Positions 26,489 through 34,761 of a DNA stretch of 64,000 bases are shown piece by piece; position 1 is the stretch's first letter, and each line of letters opens with the position of its first letter. The stretch covers positions 1 to 64,000 of the forward strand of contig AVDB01000011.1 in NCBI GenBank assembly GCA_000472185.1, given 5' to 3'. The notes below the pieces were generated by a model, which was not told the DNA's origin, did not search any database, and saw only the letters and a list, made by a program, of their open reading frames with translations. This DNA is from Rhodobacteraceae bacterium HIMB11. Its GTDB lineage: Bacteria > Pseudomonadota > Alphaproteobacteria > Rhodobacterales > Rhodobacteraceae. The position numbers and the translations under genes were made by a program.

Positions 26489-27337
26489 TCAAAGCCCCCG
26501 AGTGATCAATGGCGCTATGATCTCGGGGGTTTCTTCGTGAATTAGGTGCCCATACCCCCCAAACTCTATAAATTCCGCAGATGCGATCCGTTTTGCCCAT
26601 TCCTGAGATACGGATGAGGGTACGGTTTTGTCATTCGCACCAGTGACGAATTGAATAGGGTTTTGGACGAGCGTGAGTTTTGATAAAAAACTATCCAAAT
26701 TCCAATCGGCCATCAATTGTAGCGTTCCTTGGACATGCTGTTTTCGTTTGAACAAAAACTGATAACCGCGCAGTTGATCGGTTGACAACTTTGAACCCGT
26801 GCCATCCATAAGTTTCCCAACACGGGTCGTATCTTGGGCCATCTGCGCGATAAAGCTGGATGAGAAAGGCGCAATCGCGGCTAGCTTGGCGATATATGGA
26901 AACATTATTCCTGCCATTCCCGAAAAATTGCCGAAGGCGGCATTGATACATGTCACTGGGGTTTTGACATGGGTACGTGCACCAAGCTGGACTGCAATTG
27001 CCGCACCTGCGGAATGACCAACAATGTGCGTCGGCACAATATCCAACTGGTTCAATAAGTGGGCAACGCCATCGGTAATAGTCTCAAGGGTACTCCGACC
27101 AAAGCGCGGCACGCTTGAAAATCCATGGCCGGGTAAATCTATCGCCAAAATTTGGTAACGCTCGCTTAATTCATGGATCAATGGCGCCCAACTATGTGTT
27201 GATGCACCTGTCCCGTGGATGAGTAAAACACAGGGCTTTCCCGCTCCAATCAATTGAAAGTGCCATTTATATTCTAGTACGGGTAAAAACCGTGAAGCGG
27301 ATTTATTTGGCCACCAGTTTGGAATGCTGTCGTTCAT
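26489..27337 (-). CDS. bchO: Alpha/beta-fold hydrolase BchO (Mg-chelatase-associated)
   Basis: The 282-aa protein has the alpha/beta-hydrolase oxyanion region LLIHGTGASTHSW (about 38-50), the nucleophile elbow GHSAGA (about 108-113) and a C-terminal catalytic His in GGYGHLIHEE. BchO is co-encoded with bchI and bchD in purple bacteria, and its reaction is not established. I chose ATG 27337 (MNDSIPNWWP), 2 nt after the bchD stop; a longer frame to 27463 lies within bchD. It converges with cycA. Confidence 0.9.
   Translation of the reverse strand: MNDSIPNWWPNKSASRFLPVLEYKWHFQLIGAGKPCVLLIHGTGASTHSWAPLIHELSERYQILAIDLPGHGFSSVPRFGRSTLETITDGVAHLLNQLDIVPTHIVGHSAGAAIAVQLGARTHVKTPVTCINAAFGNFSGMAGIMFPYIAKLAAIAPFSSSFIAQMAQDTTRVGKLMDGTGSKLSTDQLRGYQFLFKRKQHVQGTLQLMADWNLDSFLSKLTLVQNPIQFVTGANDKTVPSSVSQEWAKRIASAEFIEFGGYGHLIHEETPEIIAPLITRGL
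26495..26532 (+). terminator. Hairpin terminator of cycA, embedded in the bchO 3' end
   Basis: CCCCCGAG (26495-26502) pairs perfectly with CTCGGGGG (26522-26529) and is followed by TTT. The arms also encode the C-terminal residues of BchO on the other strand (TPEIIAPLITRGL), so one sequence serves both convergent units. Confidence 0.65.
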
Positions 27338-27339
27338 GG

Positions 27340-28994
27340 TTATTCCAAATGCGATTGCGCCAAAGCCGAAATTGCCTGTGCATTCGCGCGTGGTAGGCAC
27401 AAATACGCGCCACCCATTTTGTCTGCGATATTCGCCAATTCGGGGTTCCCGCGTCGTCCACAATCAATAAAGATTGCAGGAATATTCAATGTTCTGCCAA
27501 TCTCTGCGATTTGTGCAGCATCGCTCATCGCTTTTTGTCGTCCTGGTTGCCCCTCTAGATCAATGTTTCCTTTCCCATCTGTCAAAAAGGCCATGCTTGG
27601 TAATTTACCGCTTCTGCGCACAAGTGTGGCCAGATTCAATGCGCTGTTCATTCCCATTGCCAGCGGAGTTCCACCACCCGCGGCAAGTGCTGCGAGATTT
27701 TTTTCGCCTGTACAAGTGACCTTGTTGGGGGAAGTAAGATATCCGCACGTCCATCGCGGAAACCGATCAAAGCCACATAATCGCGTTTTGAATACGCTTG
27801 GGCTAACATCAATTCGACGGCGCCCTTGGCCTCTCCCAGACGGTTCATTGCGGAAGAACCAGATGCATCGACAGAGAATATAACGACTCGTTCGGATCGA
27901 TTTTGGAACCTTTGAATATGCAGGTCACTTGGGAAAATGATAATGCGCGCGTCACTCGACGACTGCGATCTGCGCAGCTTTTGCCAAGGCGCAGCGGTAC
28001 GTAAACTTGATAAAATATCGATCCGCGCTTGGTCGTTTGGCCGCCCGATGAGCGCAGGAAGAGGGCGTCCGCGAAGTGCAGATTTCTGCGCAAGTCCAAA
28101 GCCGTCCCCATTGGATTTCACTTTGGCGCTTTTCTTCGCAGTGATCTGATTTAAAATATCTTTTGGCAATATGGCTTTGACCGCCTCAATGACCAAGTCT
28201 TCTGGCAAGTCTAGAGTGTCATTTTGTGCGCTCGAGTCTTGGGGGCCATTAGGTTCGGTGGGTTCGTTTTGTGGCTCTGTCGGGTCATCTTCTGCAGGTA
28301 TGCTGGTGGCCCGATGCGCATAGATAAGTTGCGCTGCCGTATCGATGTTGTCCTGTAAAACCGTGTCTCGTCCATCCAGCAGGCACAAATATTGTGCGGC
28401 GCGCTGAACCATCGCGATGGGCCGCAAGGAAAATATGCCAAATTGCAACGCGACAGAAACAATCATGGTTTGTTGATCGGGGGAAAGCTCTGGGAGCTCT
28501 CTTCCCACTGATGATATCGGGGTAATATCGACAGAAAATTCATCGTGGCGCAGATTGTTTAGATCAAAGAAAAACGCCATGCGCTCGTTCAGTGCGCCAA
28601 GTTGGTTTTCTTCGTTTGGCTCACTTTCGTCAAAGATACAAAATGGATCAGTTTGATTTGTGTCCATATGCTGAGCGATCAATGCCGCAGATTGCCGAGG
28701 CAGCCGCTCGGCCATAACCAAAACGTTCCAACCAGACCGCGACAGAACCCCTGATTTGTGGATAAGCTTTCCAGCAGTAAGGCTTTCAATCGGGTCAATA
28801 CCGCCAATCAGATCAGATACGTCCATACTGGGGTTTATGATTTTTGATCCTAACTCTGAGTGGCTTAGGACGCTGCGTACCCGATCCATATGTGAGCCTG
28901 CGCCCGTTTTGAGCACAATGCCACCGAATGTTTTTGGGTCAATCAGGCATAGGTGCAGTGCCAAATTGGCGAGATATGTCCTTTGATCAGACAT
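27340..28994 (-). CDS. bchD: Magnesium chelatase ATPase-like subunit D (frameshifted as read)
   Basis: Two frames make one BchD of about 550 aa. The first runs from ATG 28994 through the AAA-like domain and the acidic Pro-rich linker (EDDPTEPQNEPTEPNG) to the MIDAS motif VDASGSSA (about residue 375), ending in VQAKK. The second resumes as NLAALAAGGGTPLAMGMNSALNLATL and ends at 27340. They join at a 7-A run on the coding strand (27698-27704); eight A would restore the frame. BchD bridges BchI and BchH in Mg chelation. An in-frame ATG at 29012 inside bchI is an alternative start. Confidence 0.92.
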
Positions 28995-28995
28995 A

Positions 28996-30000
28996 TCACC
29001 CCAAAACAGCATTTAATGTTCGTTCAACGCGGACAGTTGATCCAGTATCATCCAAAGGATCGCGGCGTAGTCGATGGCTTAGTGCCATGGGTGCAATACG
29101 TTTGATATGATCATTATGGACCGTCAAATCGCCCTGCAGCGCTGCAAAGGCACGGGCTGTTTTAAGCAGAGTTAATTCACCGCGTAACCCATCGCTCCCC
29201 ATTGCAACACAAATTTCGGCACAAATTTCCAGCATCTGATCGCTCATCTTGACGCTGCCCAATCGTTCACGACCTTCTAAGATGATGTTACGAACTTTGG
29301 CGTTTTCCGCGGCCCACTTGTTACAATATGCTTCTGGATCGCGGTCGAATTCGTCGCGCCGTTTGATGACATCTACGCGGTCCATGATAGTTTGTGGTGT
29401 CCGCACTTCTACCGATAACCCGAAGCGGTCCAAAAGTTGGGGTCGCAGTTCGCCTTCTTCGGGGTTGCCCGACCCAATCAATATGAAGCGCGATGGGTGC
29501 GTTATCGAAAGCCCCTCTTTCTCAACCGTGTTGGTACCCGATTGCGCAACGTCCAGCAAAAGATCGACGATGTGATCTTCTAAAAGGTTGACTTCATCAA
29601 TGTATAAATAACCGCGATTTGCTTTGGCCAATAGGCCGGGTTGGAACTCTTTAACGCCATCAACCAGCGCCCGTTCGATATCGAGCGCACCAGTGACCCG
29701 ATCCGCACTTACGCCTAAGGGTAGATCCACCACTGGTGTATTTATGGAAATGATCGTTGACTGGATCGTTTTGACCCAATCTGGTACCTGATCCATCTGT
29801 TCAGAGTTCACTGGACAACCTTTGACAACATCAACTTTCGGCAGCAAATCGGCAAGCGCGCGGATCGCTGTGGATTTGCCAGTTCCGCGATCGCCAAATG
29901 CCAGAACACCGCCAATCTTTGGATCAATCGCGGTGAGGGTTAGGGCCAGTTTCATGTCATCTTGGCCAACAATGGCTGAAAAAGGAAATGCACTATTCAT
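28996..30000 (-). CDS. bchI: Magnesium chelatase ATPase subunit I
   Basis: The 334-aa AAA+ ATPase powers Mg2+ insertion. Walker A is GDRGTGKST (residues 36-44) and Walker B is GYLYIDEVNLLEDH (about 145-158). A sensor/Arg-finger region follows with GSGNPEEGELRPQLLDRFGLSV. ATG 30000 (MNSAFPFSAIVGQDDMKLAL) is the family start; the frame remains open to 30150 inside crtA and is rejected there. It overlaps the crtA end by 8 nt and is followed almost directly by bchD. Confidence 0.96.
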   Translation of the reverse strand: MNSAFPFSAIVGQDDMKLALTLTAIDPKIGGVLAFGDRGTGKSTAIRALADLLPKVDVVKGCPVNSEQMDQVPDWVKTIQSTIISINTPVVDLPLGVSADRVTGALDIERALVDGVKEFQPGLLAKANRGYLYIDEVNLLEDHIVDLLLDVAQSGTNTVEKEGLSITHPSRFILIGSGNPEEGELRPQLLDRFGLSVEVRTPQTIMDRVDVIKRRDEFDRDPEAYCNKWAAENAKVRNIILEGRERLGSVKMSDQMLEICAEICVAMGSDGLRGELTLLKTARAFAALQGDLTVHNDHIKRIAPMALSHRLRRDPLDDTGSTVRVERTLNAVLG

Positions 30001-30697
30001 TTGTGTCTTCTTTCTTGCGGATTGTGCCAAATGCTGACCAATGACCATCAATTGCCGTGATGTTAAAACGCGCGTATAGCTCTTCTTTGAACCAGTCTCC
30101 TTGGCGTACTTTTTGAATTGCACTGCGATGGGGATCTGATTGATGTGCAAATTCGCTCATCTGTTTTATGTCTGGCCAAATTGAAAAGGTGAGCTGCTGT
30201 CGCAGTGGTACTTCGCCAAGACCAATTTTGAACAATACGTCCTCGTTCATTCCGATTTTGGTACTAATTGCCGGCGATTGCTTCCAAAATTGCAACATTG
30301 CATTCCAGCGCAAGGTTGCCCGCGTCAGCACAGCGACAGGCCCAGTGTCGCGTTTACTGTGGGCGCGAAATGGCGTTTGTCCCGACCATTCTCCACGCGT
30401 CGCATAGGGTTCCAGATGTATCGTCACACTCTCGGCCGCCATCTCACGATACCGGCGGAATACGCGGGATTCTTTCAGCGTTTTTTCGATATTCGTAGGT
30501 TCCTGCCAGACACATAAAATCGCGTACACGCCCCAATTTGGTTTTGGGGTAAATCCCTCACCCGTTCCAGACCCCAATAATTTCCAAAAAATAAGGTTTG
30601 GCATTAAGTTCAGGAGAGGCCTTGCAAGACCCATCATCACAAAGGCCCACAGCTTATGGTGGGGCTTTTCAAATCGAAAGAGGCTTAGTGTTACCAT
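29993..30697 (-). CDS. crtA: Spheroidene monooxygenase
   Basis: The 234-aa protein matches CrtA, which adds the C2 keto group to spheroidene with O2, giving spheroidenone. That is the usual major carotenoid of oxic-grown Rhodobacteraceae phototrophs. Visible family segments are VVTLSLFRFEKPHHKLWAF-like N-terminus, GSGTGEGFTPKPNWGVYAI and TRATLRWNAMLQFW. ATG 30697 faces crtI across 93 nt with two PpsR boxes. It heads the minus-strand crtA-bchI-bchD-bchO unit and overlaps bchI by 8 nt. Confidence 0.93.
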   Translation of the reverse strand: MVTLSLFRFEKPHHKLWAFVMMGLARPLLNLMPNLIFWKLLGSGTGEGFTPKPNWGVYAILCVWQEPTNIEKTLKESRVFRRYREMAAESVTIHLEPYATRGEWSGQTPFRAHSKRDTGPVAVLTRATLRWNAMLQFWKQSPAISTKIGMNEDVLFKIGLGEVPLRQQLTFSIWPDIKQMSEFAHQSDPHRSAIQKVRQGDWFKEELYARFNITAIDGHWSAFGTIRKKEDTNE

Positions 30698-30753
30698 TGT
30701 ATTCTTGGCACCAGATCGTCAGGTGTTTTTAGTGAAACACAAAACGGGACAGT

Positions 30754-30771
30754 TGTAAATTAAATTAGACA
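30754..30771. promoter_or_regulatory. PpsR operator, crtA-crtI divergent region (box 1)
   Basis: TGTAAATTAAATTAGACA is an exact TGT-N12-ACA match between the divergent crtA and crtI starts. It lies 57 nt from crtA and 20 nt from crtI, and is separated from box 2 by 2 nt. Confidence 0.75.
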
Positions 30772-30773
30772 CA

Positions 30774-30791
30774 TGTAGTGTTTAAATGACA
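30774..30791. promoter_or_regulatory. PpsR operator overlapping the crtI start codon (box 2)
   Basis: TGTAGTGTTTAAATGACA matches TGT-N12-ACA, and its last base is the A of the crtI ATG. A second register (30779-30796) also satisfies TGT-N12-ACA. The near-abutment with box 1 is tighter than the 8-nt spacing seen at bchC. Confidence 0.65.
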
Positions 30792-32332
30792 TGACAGCAC
30801 CCGAGCCAAAATTAGTGATTCCAGTTGTTCCCCGGAATGCCCCCAAAGCTATCGTGATTGGGGCGGGTTTAGGTGGGCTATCAGCAGCGATGCGCCTTGG
30901 TGCAAAAGGCTATCGCGTTACAATCATTGATCGCCTGGACAGATTGGGTGGACGCGGATCGTCGATTTCAAAAAACGGTTATCGTTTTGATTTGGGTCCC
31001 ACAATCCTGACGGTTCCTGATGTATTTCGGCGATTGTGGTCAGATTGTGGGCGCTATTTTGATGCCGACGTGAATATTACGCCAGTTGATCCCTATTATG
31101 AAATTCGTTGGCAAGATGGATCCAGATTCCAAATTAGAGATTCACAAAAGGACATGGACGCAGAGGTCCGTCGGATTTTCCCGTCTGATTTTGCAGGCTA
31201 TCAACGATTTCTGAAAGATTGTGAAAAGCGTTACACATTTGGATTTGAAGGGTTGGGGCGTCGGCCGCTGAATAAGCTGTGGGACTTGGTCAAGGAATTG
31301 CCTGGCTTTGTTGCTTTGCGTGCCGACCAATCTGTCTATCAACATGCTGCAAAACGCGTAAAAGATCCGCGTTTTCGCATGGCGCTTTCGTTTCACCCGT
31401 TGTTCATTGGCGGTGATCCGCGGCACGTGACCTCGATGTATATCTTGGTCAGCCATTTGGAAAAAGAATTTGGCGTGCATTACGTGCAGGGCGGCGTCCA
31501 AGAATTAGCGGATGCCATGGGGCGCGTTGTTATTGATCAGGGTGGCCAAATCATCCCCGAAACAACGGTTGATCAAATCCTGACGAACGGAAACCGCGTA
31601 ACGGGTGTTCGCCTAGAATCGGGCCGCGAGATCAGCGCAGATATTGTCGTTTCGAATGCGGATCCAGGCCACACCTATGATAATATGCTGCGTCAACATA
31701 AGAAAAAGCGGTGGAACAAAAGTCGTCTGCATAACTCAAAATGGTCAATGGGTTTGTTCGTTTGGTATTTTGGCACCAAGGATACGTCCGATGAATGGTC
31801 AGATGTGGGTCATCATACGATATTAAACGGACCGCGATATCGTGGATTGTTGAAGGATATCTTTGATCGACGTTTGTTGGCTGATGATATGTCGATTTAT
31901 TTGCACCGCCCATCGGTCTCGGACCCGTCAGTTGCGCCCAAAGGCGACGATTGTTTTTATGCGCTTTCACCCGTCCCAAATTTAAAAACAGCGGATGCAG
32001 TGGATTGGCAAAAAGAAACCGCCGTATACAAGGAAAAAATGCGCAAAGTGCTTGAACAGGTTATGCCTGGATTCTCCGAAAAAATTGCGGCAGAACACGT
32101 ATTAACCCCCGATGATTTTAAATCGCGGTATTTAAGTCCATATGGTGCAGGATTTTCATTAGAACCTAGAATATTTCAATCAGCGTGGTTTCGGCCGCAC
32201 AACATAAGCGAAGATTTCGAAAATCTTTACTTGGTTGGCGCTGGCACACATCCAGGTGCGGGTATCCCAAGTGTGGTCACATCATCAGAGGTTTTAAACC
32301 AACTTGTTCCTGACGCGGTTGAGAAAGTTTGA
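30791..32332 (+). CDS. crtI: Phytoene desaturase
   Basis: The 513-aa FAD enzyme performs sequential desaturations of phytoene to neurosporene/lycopene. The dinucleotide motif AIVIGAGLGGLSAAMRLGAKGY lies at residues 18-39, followed by LGGRGSSISKNGYRFDLGPTIL. The C-terminal NLYLVGAGTHPGAGIPSVVTSS signature is complete. ATG 30791 has no clear Shine-Dalgarno sequence and sits inside a PpsR box, so a leaderless or very short leader is possible. crtB follows 2 nt after the stop. Confidence 0.96.
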   Translation: MTAPEPKLVIPVVPRNAPKAIVIGAGLGGLSAAMRLGAKGYRVTIIDRLDRLGGRGSSISKNGYRFDLGPTILTVPDVFRRLWSDCGRYFDADVNITPVDPYYEIRWQDGSRFQIRDSQKDMDAEVRRIFPSDFAGYQRFLKDCEKRYTFGFEGLGRRPLNKLWDLVKELPGFVALRADQSVYQHAAKRVKDPRFRMALSFHPLFIGGDPRHVTSMYILVSHLEKEFGVHYVQGGVQELADAMGRVVIDQGGQIIPETTVDQILTNGNRVTGVRLESGREISADIVVSNADPGHTYDNMLRQHKKKRWNKSRLHNSKWSMGLFVWYFGTKDTSDEWSDVGHHTILNGPRYRGLLKDIFDRRLLADDMSIYLHRPSVSDPSVAPKGDDCFYALSPVPNLKTADAVDWQKETAVYKEKMRKVLEQVMPGFSEKIAAEHVLTPDDFKSRYLSPYGAGFSLEPRIFQSAWFRPHNISEDFENLYLVGAGTHPGAGIPSVVTSSEVLNQLVPDAVEKV

Positions 32333-32334
32333 AC

Positions 32335-33354
32335 ATGAGCGCTACATACGAAAGCGATATGAAGTATTGCGAAGAGGCAATTCGACATGGCTCCCTATCG
32401 TTTCATGCGGCTTCTCTGTTGTTACCAAAGGTTGTGCGTAATCCGTGTTTGGCACTTTATGCCTTTTGCCGCTTGGCAGATGATGAAGTTGATCTGAAAA
32501 CGGATAAATCTGCATCCGTCAAAGATTTAGTGCATCGTTTGGATCAGGTTTATTCAGGAACCCCGCGTAATCGACCCATGGACCGTGCATTCGCCCACAT
32601 GGTCGAGGAATTCGAAATGCCGCGCGCATTGCCCGAGGCATTAATCGAGGGCTTGGTTTGGGACGCAATGGGCAAAAAATATGAAACATTTGACGATCTG
32701 GTTGCATATTCTGCGCGTGTTGCGTCAGCTGTGGGTGTGATGATGTGCGTAATTATGCGCGCGCGCGACCCAAGCGTTTTGGCGCGTGCCTGTGATTTGG
32801 GTGTGGCCATGCAATTGACGAACATTTCACGCGATGTCGGCGAGGATGCGCGGGAAGGGCGTTTGTACCTGCCGCTTGAGTGGTTTGATGCTGCTGGTAT
32901 TTCGCCAGACGATTTCCTGTCTGATCCAGCATGTCGGCCTGAAATTGCGCTTATGACGCGTCAACTTTTGGCACGTGCTGATGAGTTGTATCACCGTTCA
33001 GAGGCAGGTATTGCCTGTTTACCCCCAAAGGTGCGACCCGCGATGTTTGCCGCACGTCACATATATGCTGCCATCGGCAATAGTGTTCGTGCAAATGGAT
33101 TTGATAATATCTCGGTCCGTGCGCGGACCACAAAGGCCACGAAACTACGTTTACTTGGACTGTCTGCGACACATTCCATGGTAAGTATGTTTATGCCAAC
33201 GCCAGCGACCGTTTATGCGCCACCTTTACCGCAGACGGAATTCTTGGTACGTGCTGCGGGTATAGAGAAGCGTACTAAATTGGGATGGAGTGAGCGATTT
33301 GTTTCCGTGATGGAGCAATTGCATGAACACGACAAATCAAACATTGGTGCGTAA
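32335..33354 (+). CDS. crtB: Phytoene synthase
   Basis: The 339-aa trans-isoprenyl synthase couples two geranylgeranyl diphosphates to phytoene. Two Asp-rich motifs are present: LADDEVD (about residues 45-51) and TNISRDVGEDAREGRLYLP (about 162-180). I prefer ATG 32335; a TTG at 32329 overlapping the crtI stop is possible. It lies in an operon with crtI. tspO follows after 29 nt and may be co-transcribed. Confidence 0.96.
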   Translation: MSATYESDMKYCEEAIRHGSLSFHAASLLLPKVVRNPCLALYAFCRLADDEVDLKTDKSASVKDLVHRLDQVYSGTPRNRPMDRAFAHMVEEFEMPRALPEALIEGLVWDAMGKKYETFDDLVAYSARVASAVGVMMCVIMRARDPSVLARACDLGVAMQLTNISRDVGEDAREGRLYLPLEWFDAAGISPDDFLSDPACRPEIALMTRQLLARADELYHRSEAGIACLPPKVRPAMFAARHIYAAIGNSVRANGFDNISVRARTTKATKLRLLGLSATHSMVSMFMPTPATVYAPPLPQTEFLVRAAGIEKRTKLGWSERFVSVMEQLHEHDKSNIGA

Positions 33355-33383
33355 TCTCGTTTCGTAGTTTAAGGGGCTACAGA

Positions 33384-33839
33384 ATGTGGGTTGATTTCGC
33401 GATATATTTGGCGGCGTGTTTTGTGGCTGGATCAACGGGTGGATTATTTCCGCCTGGTGATTGGTATGAAAACTTGAAAAAACCGCGCTGGACACCGCCA
33501 AACTGGATGTTTCCTGTCGCTTGGATGACGCTTTACGTTTTGATGGCCTATGCAGGGGCACGACTGTCGCAGATTGATGGAGCTGGAACAACGCTGGCCC
33601 TTTGGTCATTGCAGATCGCATTGAACGCGCTTTGGACGCCGGTATTCTTCGGATTGAAGAAAATCAAATTGGCGCTTTATTGCATTTTCGGCCTTTGGGC
33701 GGCAGTCGCAGTGTGTGTCATTGTGTTCTGGCAATATTCTTGGATCGCAGGGTTTGCGTTTGTGCCTTATCTATTGTGGGTCGGTGTCGCGGCGCTGTTG
33801 AACCGCGCTGTGTGTCGCCTAAACCCAGAGTTGACCTAA
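33384..33839 (+). CDS. tspO: TspO/MBR-family tryptophan-rich sensory protein
   Basis: The 151-aa protein has five hydrophobic helices and many Trp residues. The motifs GGLFPPGDWYENLKKPRWTPPNWMF and LNALWTPVFFGLKK define TspO (historic name crtK in R. capsulatus). It is an outer-membrane tetrapyrrole-binding regulator that modulates photosynthesis gene expression with oxygen. It is placed downstream of crtIB as in Rhodobacter. Its stop overlaps the crtC stop by 4 nt, tail to tail. Confidence 0.95.
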   Translation: MWVDFAIYLAACFVAGSTGGLFPPGDWYENLKKPRWTPPNWMFPVAWMTLYVLMAYAGARLSQIDGAGTTLALWSLQIALNALWTPVFFGLKKIKLALYCIFGLWAAVAVCVIVFWQYSWIAGFAFVPYLLWVGVAALLNRAVCRLNPELT

Positions 33840-34759
33840 TCGTTGAATGTCCAACCTGGTCGGCGGGGCACGCGAACGGCCAGCATGGCGGTTATGATTT
33901 GATTTCGAAATCTGTGTAGGTCCAACGCCTCAAAAACGCCGGTACTTTTTTCGCCGTTCAAATGTGTTTCAACAACCGAGCGATTATAAAATGGTGCATC
34001 CAATAGGTTTTGAACCTGTTTTGGGCTAGCGTTATCATCACATCTGGTTTCACGGCGCACGGCCCACAGGCTATTGCGAAATCTTTTAATAGGAGGTGCA
34101 GTTGAAATTTCGGTTGCTTCACCTGCTAGATTAAAATCAATGGCGTGCATGGCGGTTTCACCATTGCGCAACTCTAAATCATAAAAACACTGCGTCCCTG
34201 TCGATATTGGATAACGGCCCCATGTCCAATAATTGAAATCCTGTTCAAGTGCGCGGGTGCCGAAATTCGCGTCAAAATACCCATGCCCACTCCATTGCCA
34301 ACCTTTGGCTTCTAGGTCCACGTTAATGTCTGCGGTTGGGGCAAAGGGGCGCCAAATATGCGTTCCCGAGGGTGTCAGGGGTAATTCAACATTTGTTATT
34401 GATTTTGGCCGCAAGGTGATTTTGCCGCGCACGCGCGAAATGATCGGTGGGCTGCTAATTTCATTCACGTTTATCGTTAGGGTTTGTTCAATTGGATCCC
34501 AAACCAAGGATGATGGGCCCACAGTAAAGGAATGTTCGCTTTGACGCAGGGCGCTTCGCCCGCGATCCGTCATTGTAAAGCGCCCGCCAGGACCATAGGT
34601 GGCCACATTTATACAGACGTTGTTTTGTGGTTCCCGCCGCCCGGACCATTTATACCAAGGTGAAAAAACAGACCCGATGAATGCAATGATCGAGATTGCG
34701 CGGCCTGATGTTGGGTCAACACCATCAACATACCACCATGCATACCCATTGGGTGGCAC
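33836..34759 (-). CDS. crtC: Hydroxyneurosporene (carotenoid 1,2-) hydratase
   Basis: About 307 aa from GTG 34759. It matches CrtC: GYAWWYVDGVD, IAFIGSVFSPWYKWSGR, NVATYGPGGRFTMTDRGRSALRQ and GHGYFDANFGTRALEQDFNYWTWGR. It adds water across the C1-C2 double bond of neurosporene in the spheroidene pathway. The start is uncertain. GTG 34759, just after the crtD stop, is the first usable in-frame codon, but homology-like sequence (APNFNID) continues upstream without an ATG. The open frame to 35065 overlaps crtD and is mostly spurious. Confidence 0.9.
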   Translation of the reverse strand: MPPNGYAWWYVDGVDPTSGRAISIIAFIGSVFSPWYKWSGRREPQNNVCINVATYGPGGRFTMTDRGRSALRQSEHSFTVGPSSLVWDPIEQTLTINVNEISSPPIISRVRGKITLRPKSITNVELPLTPSGTHIWRPFAPTADINVDLEAKGWQWSGHGYFDANFGTRALEQDFNYWTWGRYPISTGTQCFYDLELRNGETAMHAIDFNLAGEATEISTAPPIKRFRNSLWAVRRETRCDDNASPKQVQNLLDAPFYNRSVVETHLNGEKSTGVFEALDLHRFRNQIITAMLAVRVPRRPGWTFND

Positions 34760-34761
34760 AT

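Noticed and set aside
30724-30739. TGT-N10-ACA near crtA as a further PpsR box
   Set aside because: The spacer is 10, not 12; the two exact boxes next to it are sufficient.
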